Below, one piece after another: positions 1-5,358 of a stretch of 5,488 nt of DNA. The translations under genes and the position numbers were made by a program. Numbering within the stretch: position 1 is the first letter of the stretch; each line of letters opens with the position of its first letter. The notes below the pieces were generated by a model. That model did not search any database, was not told the DNA's origin, and worked only from the letters and a program-made list of their open reading frames with translations. This DNA comes from Ruminiclostridium sp. Its GTDB lineage: Bacteria; Bacillota; Clostridia; Oscillospirales; Oscillospiraceae. The DNA lies in NCBI GenBank assembly GCA_021442645.1, contig JABUSR010000013.1, positions 1 to 5,488 of the forward strand, read 5' to 3'.

Positions 1-692
1 ACCTCTCCGGCGGGGAGGAGGACGCAGTGGTCTCGCTGGGCGGTCCGCCGCTGGGTAACGGGGTCGAAGAGGCCCATGGAGTCCACCTCGTCCCCCCAGA
101 ACTCCATGCGGAGGGGAAGATCAAGCCCGGGGCTGAAGATGTCCAGAATGCCGCCCCGAAGGGCGTACTGGCCAACACCCTCCACCTGGTCACAGCGGGT
201 GTATCCGGCGGTGGTCAGGAAGTCGGAGAGGCCCTCCAGGTCGCAGACCTCGCCCACCGCTATCGTGCGGCAGGCTGCGCGGAAGCGGTCCGGGGGAAGC
301 GTCCGCTGAAGGAGGCCCTCTATGGTGGCTACCAGGACAGGGCAGCCACCCTGATCCAGGGCAGAAAAAACTTCCAGCCGCTGGTGCTCCCACTGGCGGG
401 AGGCAGCGCCCGGATGGAATTGAAAGTCACGGGAAGGGAGAAAGGGGACATCGGCACCCAGAAAGGCGGCCAGGTCACCTGCTGCCCGGCGGGCTTCCCC
501 GTCGTCGGCACAGACCACCGCCAGGGGGCGGCCGGTGTCCCGGTGAAGGGCGGCCGCCAGATGGGCCCGGTGGACGGCGGCCAGCCCAGAGAGGGCCAGG
601 GAGGGTTTTCCTTGGTCCAGGGCGGCCAGCAGCCGCCGGTAGTCCTCCAACTGGGAGAAAAACCCGGTGAGGACAGATGTGGATGGGGTCAT
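1..692 (-). CDS. mfd: Mfd transcription-repair coupling factor, N-terminal 230 residues (runs off left edge)
   Basis: Mfd is an ATP-driven translocase that removes RNA polymerase stalled at DNA lesions and recruits UvrA for nucleotide excision repair in the cytoplasm. Only the N-terminal UvrB-like module (the UvrA-binding region, domains 1-2 of the family) is in the window; the RNA-polymerase-interaction, helicase and C-terminal domains would lie beyond the left edge. The frame opens with MTPSTSVLTGFF and stays open for 230 codons. The most diagnostic stretch is residues 174-213, with GQYALRGGILDIF, then RMEFWGDEVDS and FDPVTQRR, matching the family pattern (GEYA.RG...D.F, .DE.DS...FD...QR). 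Upstream, residues 56-90 (PLAVVCADDGEARR, FLPSRDF) fit the degenerate nucleotide-binding-like fold. The ATG at 690-692 has AAAGGAG at 698-704 with 5 bases of spacing. It starts 24 bases after pth with no terminator between, so the two are probably co-transcribed. Identification comes from motif recognition alone. Confidence 0.93.
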   Translation of the reverse strand, partial: MTPSTSVLTGFFSQLEDYRRLLAALDQGKPSLALSGLAAVHRAHLAAALHRDTGRPLAVVCADDGEARRAAGDLAAFLGADVPFLPSRDFQFHPGAASRQWEHQRLEVFSALDQGGCPVLVATIEGLLQRTLPPDRFRAACRTIAVGEVCDLEGLSDFLTTAGYTRCDQVEGVGQYALRGGILDIFSPGLDLPLRMEFWGDEVDSMGLFDPVTQRRTAQRDHCVLLPAGE

Positions 693-716
693 GGGAGCTC
701 CTTTCTGGGAAAAGGC

Positions 717-1310
717 TCAGCCGTTGAACCGAGCCATGGCCTGGTCGGCCCCCTGGTCTAGGAAGAGGGTCACCGCATCGGCAGCCCGGGCGATGGCCTC
801 CTCCATGACTTTACGGTCCTGGCCGGTGAACTTACCCAGGACCCAATCGGCCATGTCACTGTCGGGGTGGGGTTTGCCGCCAACCCCGACCTTTACCCGG
901 GGGAACTGGTCGGTGCCCAGGTGGGCGATGATGTCCTTCAGCCCGTTGTGGCCCCCGGCGGAGCCGCTCCGGCGGACACGCAGCTTGCCCTGGGGCAGTG
1001 CCACATCGTCGGAAATCACCAGCACCCGCTCCGGGGGAATCTTATAAAACTGGGCGGCCTCGCCCACGGCTCGGCCGGATAGGTTCATATAGGTGGTAGG
1101 CTTCATGAGAAGGACCGACTGTCCGCCGATAAGAGCGGTGTTGGTGAGGGCCCGGAACTTGAGCCGCTGAACGGGGATCTTCTCCCGTTCGGCCAGCTCG
1201 TCGATTACCAGGAAACCCATGTTGTGGCGGGTCCAGTCATACTTGGGGCCGGGGTTGCCCAGACCCACCACCAGCCACTCCACCGGCCCGGGTCGCTTGG
1301 AGAAAAACAT
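717..1310 (-). CDS. pth: Peptidyl-tRNA hydrolase (bacterial Pth), 197 aa
   Basis: Pth cleaves the ester bond of peptidyl-tRNAs that drop off the ribosome, freeing tRNA and peptide in the cytoplasm. The 197-residue length is normal for the family. Visible family motifs are VVGLGNPGPKY (14-24), TRHNMGF (27-33) with the catalytic His at 29, PTTYMNLSG (71-79), and GSAGGHNGLKDI (116-127). By alignment to the E. coli enzyme, Asn19, His29, Asn76, Asp101 and Asn122 are the active-site and substrate-binding set (N10, H20, N68, D93, N114), and all are present. The usual D.LDLP segment reads DDVALP here (101-106), a small deviation outside the key residues. The reading frame continues upstream past 1310, but the ATG at 1308-1310 is chosen because AGGAGG lies 8 bases before it and the family homology begins just after it. 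It lies downstream of prs across an 85-base gap holding a terminator-like hairpin, and 24 bases upstream of mfd. In Bacillus subtilis the orthologue is spoVC, also next to mfd; the small fin gene found between them there is absent. Confidence 0.97.
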   Translation of the reverse strand: MFFSKRPGPVEWLVVGLGNPGPKYDWTRHNMGFLVIDELAEREKIPVQRLKFRALTNTALIGGQSVLLMKPTTYMNLSGRAVGEAAQFYKIPPERVLVISDDVALPQGKLRVRRSGSAGGHNGLKDIIAHLGTDQFPRVKVGVGGKPHPDSDMADWVLGKFTGQDRKVMEEAIARAADAVTLFLDQGADQAMARFNG

Positions 1311-1316
1311 AGAGGT

Positions 1317-1322
1317 CACCTC
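1317..1322 (-). promoter_or_regulatory. Ribosome binding site of pth (decides the start)
   Basis: On the minus strand AGGAGG lies 1317-1322 and is part of AGGAGGTGA, almost the full anti-Shine-Dalgarno complement. It is followed by 8 bases and then the ATG at 1310. This rules out the much longer reading of the same frame that begins inside prs near 1442. Confidence 0.85.
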
Positions 1323-1345
1323 CTGATGGTAGGAAAAACGAGAAC

Positions 1346-1376
1346 ACAAAAGGCGGAGCGAGGCTCCGCCTTTTGT
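1346..1376 (-). terminator. Intrinsic-terminator-type hairpin between prs and pth
   Basis: A perfect 14-base-pair stem (1346-1359 with 1363-1376) closes a 3-base loop. In the minus-strand transcript the 3' arm ends in CCTTTTGT and is followed by a U-rich stretch (GTTCTCGTTTTT, ending near 1334). It starts 19 bases after the prs stop codon. The arms carry A4 and U4 next to a GC core, as in typical intrinsic terminators. I see no convincing promoter between it and pth, so pth may depend on read-through or on a promoter inside prs. Confidence 0.85.
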
Positions 1377-1395
1377 AGGATGGTTGAAAAACAGC

Positions 1396-2355
1396 TTACA
1401 CGAACAGCCGGGACACGGAGGATTCATTGTAGATGAAGCCAATGGCGTCGGCCAGCATCGGTGCGGCGGAGAGGTACTTAATCTTATCGCAAGTGACGCC
1501 GTCCTTCATGGGAATGGTGTCGAGGAACAGAACTTCCTTGATAACGCTGTCCTGGATGCGCTGGATTGCGGGGCCGGACAGGACGCCGTGGGATGCACAG
1601 GCGTACACTTCGGTGGCGCCGCCGATTTCCACCAGAGCTTTGGCTGCACCGCACAGGGAACCGGCGGTGTCCACCATGTCGTCCAGCAGGATGACCCGCT
1701 TCCCGGTGACGTCGCCGATGATACTCATGACTTCGGACTGGTTGGCTTTCTGACGGCGCTTGTCCACGATGGCCATGTTCATGTGGAGCTTCTGGGCAAA
1801 TGCGCGGGCGCGGGCCACAGAGCCCACGTCAGGGGAGACCACCATGGTTTCATCAGGATTGGCCCCGAACCGCTTGGAGAAGTAATCCACGAAGAGGGGG
1901 CTGCCCAGAAGGTTATCTACGGGGATGTCGAAGAATCCCTGAATCTGAGCGGCGTGGAGGTCCATGGTCAGCACGCGGTCAGCACCTGCAGTGGTGAGCA
2001 TGTTGGCTACCAGCTTTGCAGAGATGGGGTCCCGGGGCTTGGCCTTGCGGTCCTGACGGGCATAGCCGAAGTAGGGGATCACGGCGGTGATGCGGCCGGC
2101 AGAGGCACGCTTAAAGGCGTCGATCATCACCAGAAGCTCCATCAGGTTGTCGTTGACGGGGGCGCAGGTGGACTGCACGATAAACACATCGGAGCCGCGG
2201 ACGGTCTCATAGATGGAGACGGAGCACTCCCCGTCGGCAAAATGGATACACTCAGAGTTGCCCAGGGGCAGGCGGAGTTCCTTGCAGATGGCTTCGGCAA
2301 GCTTGGGGTTGGAGTTGCCGCAGAAAAGCTTTAAATCCTTGCCATGAGAAATCAT
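1396..2355 (-). CDS. prs: Ribose-phosphate diphosphokinase (PRPP synthase, class I), 319 aa
   Basis: This cytoplasmic enzyme transfers pyrophosphate from ATP to ribose 5-phosphate, making PRPP for purine, pyrimidine, histidine, tryptophan and NAD synthesis. The length is typical of class I enzymes. Motifs in order are the N-terminal FCGNSNPKLA (11-20), FADGE (39-43), YFGYARQDRK (95-104), the DLHAAQIQGFFDIP segment (132-145) with the metal/ATP-binding His134, SPDVGSVARAR (174-184), the flexible-loop DKRRQ (198-202), and the PRPP-binding loop VILLDDMVDTAGSL (221-234). Small departures are Ser179 where the second Gly of the PD.GG motif is usual, and Ser233 where Thr is common in DTAGT. The chosen start is the second of two in-frame ATGs (2353-2355), because AGAGGG sits 9 bases before it but directly abuts the first ATG (2364), which would add three residues. 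The promoter and a leader hairpin lie upstream, and a terminator-like hairpin follows the TAA stop. Confidence 0.97.
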   Translation of the reverse strand: MISHGKDLKLFCGNSNPKLAEAICKELRLPLGNSECIHFADGECSVSIYETVRGSDVFIVQSTCAPVNDNLMELLVMIDAFKRASAGRITAVIPYFGYARQDRKAKPRDPISAKLVANMLTTAGADRVLTMDLHAAQIQGFFDIPVDNLLGSPLFVDYFSKRFGANPDETMVVSPDVGSVARARAFAQKLHMNMAIVDKRRQKANQSEVMSIIGDVTGKRVILLDDMVDTAGSLCGAAKALVEIGGATEVYACASHGVLSGPAIQRIQDSVIKEVLFLDTIPMKDGVTCDKIKYLSAAPMLADAIGFIYNESSVSRLFV

Positions 2356-2364
2356 AGTAAACAT

Positions 2365-2371
2365 CCCTCTC
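2365..2371 (-). promoter_or_regulatory. Ribosome binding site of prs (decides the start)
   Basis: GAGAGGG on the minus strand is 9 bases from the ATG at 2355 and 0 bases from the ATG at 2364. Spacing favours the 2355 start. Confidence 0.7.
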
Positions 2372-2393
2372 GATTCTTTTTTTGATTATCTCG

Positions 2394-2412
2394 CCCGCCC
2401 CGGGGGGGCGGG
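2394..2412 (-). other. GC-only hairpin in the prs leader
   Basis: An 8-base-pair stem made only of G and C (2394-2401 with 2405-2412) closes a 3-base loop. It lies in the predicted prs 5' leader, about 12 bases after the expected transcription start and 23 bases before the ribosome binding site. In the prs transcript it is followed by an A-rich stretch (A7), not U's, so it does not look like a terminator or attenuator by itself. It could stabilise the 5' end or be a binding site; the function is unknown. Confidence 0.55.
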
Positions 2413-2430
2413 ATCTCTTCCGTAGGTCCC

Positions 2431-2459
2431 ATTATAACAAATTGAACATGGTTTTGCAC
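2431..2459 (-). promoter_or_regulatory. Predicted housekeeping promoter of prs
   Basis: On the minus strand a perfect TATAAT (2431-2436) is preceded by TGT (2437-2439), making an extended -10. A weak -35, GTGCAA (2454-2459), lies 17 bases upstream, and A/T-rich DNA continues further upstream. The expected transcript start near 2424 gives a leader of about 70 bases. Confidence 0.75.
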
Positions 2460-2540
2460 CTGTTTTTCCCTGAAAATTGCGAAAGAATGGGAGAAAATTT
2501 TAAGAAATTTTTAACAATGACGGCAGGAGAGGGAAAGTGG

Positions 2541-2569
2541 TTGCCAGCGGGCAGGAATCATGTTAAAAT
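2541..2569 (+). promoter_or_regulatory. Predicted housekeeping promoter of the parvulin lipoprotein gene
   Basis: TTGCCA (2541-2546), a 17-base spacer, then TAAAAT (2564-2569), preceded by TGT to give an extended -10. The expected start near 2576 gives a leader of about 80 bases. AGGAG at 2644-2648 lies 8 bases before the ATG. Confidence 0.75.
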
Positions 2570-2656
2570 ACCAAATCGTGGGAACACACCACAGAAACCA
2601 CTGCGGTCGATCCGCCGAAGCCGGCCCGGAGCGACCGTCCAAAAGGAGATATAACC

Positions 2657-3907
2657 ATGAAAAAGATCATGAGAAGAGCCCTTGGTGGCGCCCTGGCCCT
2701 GGCCATGTCCGCAGGCCTGCTGAGCGGCTGCGGCGGAGGGGAGATCGATCCCATCCAGGAGGCCTTTGGCTACAGCAAGGATACCGTGATGATGACTGTC
2801 AACGGGGAAGATGTGACCGCAGAGGATCTGTTCTTCCGGATGGCCCAGTATACCGACTATGTGGCGAGCTACTACACCCAGATGGGCATGGAGGTCGATT
2901 GGACCTCTGACATGGGCGGCGAGCAGGCTGTCGGCGACTATGTGAAGGAGCAGGCCAAGAGCACTGCGGTCCTGTACAGTGTGGTGGAGGCCCAGGCGAA
3001 AGAGAACGGCTACACTATAACCGATGAGGACAAGGCTGATTACGAGGCCGAACTGGCCCAGGCCAAGGAAGATCTGGGCGGCGAGGAGAGCTATGAGAAC
3101 TGGCTGAAGTCCATGCTCATCACGGATTCCGGCATGGAGAAGCTGAGCGCTGTGGGCATCCTCCACAACCATATGGCGGATGGGATGTTCCGCGAGGGCG
3201 GTGAAAAGGCCCCCGCTGCTGAGGAGATGGCCCAGTACGTCCAGGAAAATGACCTGCTGATGGCCAAGCATATCCTGTTCATGACCCAGGACCTCTCCGA
3301 GGACGAGGCCGCCGCCAAGAAGACCACCGCTGAGGATATGGTGGCGCAGCTGAAGGCCATCTCCGACCCTGCGGAGCTGGAGACCGCCTTTGATAAGCTT
3401 ATGAACGAAAACAGCGAAGACCCCGGCCTGGAGAACAGCCCCAATGGCTATGTCTTTACCGCCGGCGAGATGGTGGAAGAGTTCGAGTCCGCTACCCGCG
3501 CTCTGGAGATTGGTCAGGTCAGCGACCTGGTGGAGAGTGCTTACGGCTACCATATTATCCTGCGCTTGGATCCCGCCGGGTCTGATGAGGTCCAGGAGGA
3601 GTGGGCTGCTGCACAGATGGAAGCACTGGTCCAGAGCTGGGCAGATGAGGCCGAAGTGGTTACCACGAAGGATTTCGAGGATCTGGATGTTGCCGATTTC
3701 TACGAGAAGCTGACCGCCTACCGTGCGACCTTTGAAACCGAGGAGACCGCCGAGGAAGAGACCCAGGGAACTACCCAGGAAACCACGGAGAAGACGCCGG
3801 AGGAGGAAGCGAGAGAAGCCGGGCAGGTGGTGCCCAGCGGGGAAAGCTCCGATCAGCAGAACAACGTGCAGGTGGTTGGAGAGGCCAACGGTGAAGCCGC
3901 AGAATAA
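2657..3907 (+). CDS. Secreted parvulin-type peptidyl-prolyl cis-trans isomerase lipoprotein (PrsA/SurA-like), 416 aa
   Basis: Proteins of this family isomerise prolyl bonds and chaperone exported proteins on the outer face of the cytoplasmic membrane. Residues 1-25 form a lipoprotein signal peptide: basic MKKIMRR, a hydrophobic stretch, and the lipobox LSGC with the lipidated Cys at 25. A SurA/PrsA-type N-terminal region follows (about 40-195), including TVNGEDVTAEDLFFRM (47-62) and a glutamate-rich helical part. The parvulin core is about 200-305, marked by AKHILF (203-208, His205), the NSEDPG segment (252-257), NGYVFTAGEMVEEFE (263-277) and GYHIILRLD (297-305, His299). After a short helical stretch the last 60 residues are a low-complexity tail with about sixteen Glu and many Thr and Gln, likely disordered. 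The whole protein is acidic. Translation starts at the ATG 8 bases after AGGAG. It is a single-gene unit with its own promoter and terminator, divergent from prs. Family assignment is firm; the exact client and a strict prsA label are not. Confidence 0.9.
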   Translation: MKKIMRRALGGALALAMSAGLLSGCGGGEIDPIQEAFGYSKDTVMMTVNGEDVTAEDLFFRMAQYTDYVASYYTQMGMEVDWTSDMGGEQAVGDYVKEQAKSTAVLYSVVEAQAKENGYTITDEDKADYEAELAQAKEDLGGEESYENWLKSMLITDSGMEKLSAVGILHNHMADGMFREGGEKAPAAEEMAQYVQENDLLMAKHILFMTQDLSEDEAAAKKTTAEDMVAQLKAISDPAELETAFDKLMNENSEDPGLENSPNGYVFTAGEMVEEFESATRALEIGQVSDLVESAYGYHIILRLDPAGSDEVQEEWAAAQMEALVQSWADEAEVVTTKDFEDLDVADFYEKLTAYRATFETEETAEEETQGTTQETTEKTPEEEAREAGQVVPSGESSDQQNNVQVVGEANGEAAE

Positions 3908-3924
3908 CCTGATACAGAGGATTT

Positions 3925-3958
3925 CCGACCCCGGGGCTTTTGCTTCGGGGTCGGTTTT
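3925..3958 (+). terminator. Intrinsic terminator of the parvulin gene
   Basis: A 9-base-pair stem, CCGACCCCG (3925-3933) with CGGGGTCGG (3946-3954), starts 17 bases after the TAA stop. The loop region can pair further through G-U pairs. TTTT (3955-3958) follows immediately. Confidence 0.9.
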
Positions 3959-3978
3959 CGTTCTCTGAGGGGTTTGCT

Positions 3979-4097
3979 CACTGGGAAGGATGTGGCAGCA
4001 TGCCCCCGCTGATATCTTTGGGGGAGTATGCTGCGGGCTGTGCATGTGCCCGGTTTCGGGTAAATGCACCATGCAATACAGGTGTTCCCGGGCAGTG
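3979..4097. other. Foldable block between the two convergent terminators
   Basis: Two adjacent inverted repeats lie here. The first pairs GCAGCAT (3995-4001) with ATGCTGC (4028-4034) and, inside it, C5 (4003-4007) with G5 (4020-4024). The second pairs GTGCAT (4040-4045) with ATGCAC (4064-4069) and CCCG (4049-4052) with CGGG (4057-4060). An imperfect outer stem can close both: CACT (3979-3982) with AGTG (4094-4097) and GGGAA (3983-3987) with TTCCC (4085-4089), with a 4-base bulge. Together they draw a three-way junction. I see no promoter or credible reading frame, so this could be an RNA element, the remnant of a small repeat, or chance folding in GC-rich spacer. Confidence 0.3.
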
Positions 4098-4132
4098 CGT
4101 TCTCTGGATTTCTTGTCTGTTGGGAGCAAAAG

Positions 4133-4158
4133 ACGCCCGCAGGTCGGCCTGCGGGCGT
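4133..4158 (-). terminator. Intrinsic terminator of the SLH-protein gene (probably bidirectional)
   Basis: An 11-base-pair perfect stem (4133-4143 with 4148-4158) has a 4-base loop. On the minus strand it is followed by CTTTTGC and lies 26 bases after the stop of the SLH gene. On the plus strand the 3' arm is followed by TTTG, so it could also stop transcripts coming from the parvulin gene. Confidence 0.85.
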
Positions 4159-4184
4159 TTTGCATGCGTAAAGACCGCCGGGAA

Positions 4185-5201
4185 TCAGTCCCGGGTGTCA
4201 AAATAGTAGTAATCGGTAAAGCTGCCTTTGATTTTGGAGCCATCCTGCTGTGTGGCGGTATAGGTAAAGGTGAAGCCTATCAGGGGGAAGGTGTTGCCCT
4301 GGGAATCTGTGTAAGTTTCCCGGGCAGCAGCCAGGACTTTCTCGTAGTTGTAGGTCACCTCTACATAGCCGAATCCCCCGGCGTCCCGGCCGATGGAGGC
4401 CAGGTAGGTGGCAACATCCTTCGTGTTGTTTACTTGGAAGGTCTGGCATCCAAGCCCGTTGACGGTGACCCGGTCCAGCTTGAAGGACTGGAAGGTGGCG
4501 GGACTGCCCTTTACGGGATAAAAGAGGAAGGAGGCGTAGCCCTGCTCCATCTCCGTGGAGCTGTAATCCCAGATCACGGCGGTGCAGTCCCGGAAGGCAC
4601 CGGCGGCGGCCAGAATCTCCAGCAGGGTCATGCTGGTGCCCTTCTTCAGGGCAAAGAGGGCGCTCTCAGAGACCACAGCGGCATCACCCCGGAGGAAGGT
4701 AGTGCCGGAGCGATAGGTCCCGTCGGTAATGCCCAGTCGGTCCGTGAGGGTCCAGGGGCTGCTCCATTTGAAATCCGTGCCGTCCTCGTAGCCCAGGGCC
4801 CGGAGGACGAAGGTCAGGTACTGGGCGGGTGTGACCGGGTTGGTGGTACCGAAGAGGTTTCCGCCCACACCGTTTGTGAGGCCGTTGATATAGGCGTAGC
4901 CCACATAGGGCTGGGCCCAGGGGGGGACATCGGTGAAGGGGCAGTCCCGGTTTTCTGCCGTGGCCTTGTTTTCAGCACCCAGCAGGCGGACCAGCATGGT
5001 CACGGCCTCAGCCCGGGAGGGGACCCGGTCCAGGTCAAAGTTCGGGGAGCCGTCTTCGTTGTCGCCCACGCCCCGGAAGAGGTCCAGGCTGTACAGGAAC
5101 TGAGCGGAGGCTATGGCCTCCGCTGAGGTGACGGAAAGAGCGGGAACAGAGAGCCCCAGGGCCATGGCCAAAGCCAGGATAAGGGTAAGAATTCGTTTCA
5201 T
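4185..5201 (-). CDS. Secreted S-layer homology (SLH) domain protein with unrecognised C-terminal part, 338 aa
   Basis: SLH domains anchor exported proteins to secondary cell-wall polymers of Gram-positive bacteria. Residues 1 to about 23-29 are a signal peptide (MKR, then a long Leu/Ala core and VPALS). SLH repeat 1 spans about 30-79, with FLYSLDLFRGVG, then FDLDRVPSRAEAVTMLVRLLG (54-74). Repeat 2 spans about 87-139, with CPFTDVPPWAQPYVGYAY (87-104), GLTNGVGGNLFG, and PAQYLTFVLRALGY. A third, poorer repeat covers about 148-190 (LTDRLGITDGTYR, FLRGDAAVVSESALFAL). Residues about 205-338 are not recognised: alternating polar and aromatic residues suggest beta structure, and the end is very Tyr/Phe-rich (YYYFDTRD). 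Ser-X-X-Glu-like catalytic motifs were not found. The start at 5201 is chosen because AAAGGA lies 7 bases upstream and a signal peptide follows; the frame extends 13 codons further upstream without this support. It is a single-gene unit with its own promoter and terminator, convergent with the parvulin gene. The wall-anchor role is inferred from the domains; the job of the C-terminal part is unknown. Confidence 0.85.
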   Translation of the reverse strand: MKRILTLILALAMALGLSVPALSVTSAEAIASAQFLYSLDLFRGVGDNEDGSPNFDLDRVPSRAEAVTMLVRLLGAENKATAENRDCPFTDVPPWAQPYVGYAYINGLTNGVGGNLFGTTNPVTPAQYLTFVLRALGYEDGTDFKWSSPWTLTDRLGITDGTYRSGTTFLRGDAAVVSESALFALKKGTSMTLLEILAAAGAFRDCTAVIWDYSSTEMEQGYASFLFYPVKGSPATFQSFKLDRVTVNGLGCQTFQVNNTKDVATYLASIGRDAGGFGYVEVTYNYEKVLAAARETYTDSQGNTFPLIGFTFTYTATQQDGSKIKGSFTDYYYFDTRD

Positions 5202-5208
5202 AGGGGAG

Positions 5209-5214
5209 TCCTTT
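5209..5214 (-). promoter_or_regulatory. Ribosome binding site of the SLH-protein gene (decides the start)
   Basis: AAAGGA on the minus strand lies 7 bases before the ATG at 5201. The upstream in-frame ATG at 5240 would put charged residues ahead of the signal peptide and lacks such a site. Confidence 0.75.
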
Positions 5215-5261
5215 CTTTCGTGGGTCCGCAAAGGGGCCAAAGGGAGTCAAAGAACACCCGT

Positions 5262-5290
5262 ATCATACCATTAAATATAAGGGAAGTCAA
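5262..5290 (-). promoter_or_regulatory. Predicted housekeeping promoter of the SLH-protein gene
   Basis: On the minus strand TTGACT (5285-5290), a 17-base A/T-rich spacer and TATGAT (5262-5267) make a near-consensus promoter. The expected start near 5255 gives a leader of about 54 bases, which also removes the upstream-start option from likely use. Confidence 0.85.
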
Positions 5291-5358
5291 ATAAGCCCCG
5301 GATGTCCCGGCCCGGGTGTCTCTTTTGAGGCTGAAAAAGAGGCGGTCGATATGGGTGT

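Larger units (their letters stand above)
2356..2656. other. Divergent intergenic region between prs and the parvulin gene
   Basis: This 301-base gene-free stretch holds the prs leader and promoter on the left, an A/T-rich block around 2461-2517 in an otherwise GC-rich window (AAAATTTT and AAATTTTT tracts, probably bent), and the parvulin promoter, leader and ribosome binding site on the right. The two predicted -35 elements face away from each other about 80 bases apart, leaving room for a shared regulator. No small open reading frame with a ribosome binding site and no recognisable riboswitch is seen here. Confidence 0.6.

Noticed and set aside
27..761. 244-codon open frame on the plus strand across mfd
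   Set aside because: Antisense to the Mfd N-terminus and overlapping the pth-mfd junction; its product has no family features.
1308..1322. Hairpin GAGG-TGA-CCTC over the pth ribosome binding site
   Set aside because: Only four base pairs; too weak to call translational control.
1311..1442. Longer N-terminus for pth, starting at 1442
   Set aside because: It would overlap the prs end and read through the terminator hairpin. The AGGAGG 8 bases before 1310 and normal family length support the shorter protein.
1384..2334. 316-codon open frame on the plus strand across prs
   Set aside because: Antisense to unmistakable prs, with no ribosome binding site and no recognisable motifs.
2356..2430. 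Riboswitch or attenuator in the prs leader
   Set aside because: Only one simple hairpin, no U-run after it and no conserved aptamer pattern I recognise; kept only as an unexplained hairpin.
3940..4206. 88-codon plus-strand frame in the convergent spacer
   Set aside because: It starts inside the loop of the parvulin terminator, has no ribosome binding site and reads through the next terminator.
2558..4243. 561-codon open frame on the minus strand across the parvulin gene
   Set aside because: It is antisense to a gene with clear family motifs, a signal peptide, promoter and terminator. High GC at third codon positions keeps antisense frames open, and its product is low-complexity Leu/Gly/His-rich with no family resemblance.
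3990..5126. 378-codon plus-strand frame across the SLH gene
   Set aside because: Antisense to a gene with signal peptide, SLH repeats, promoter and terminator; it begins in the intergenic hairpins without a ribosome binding site.
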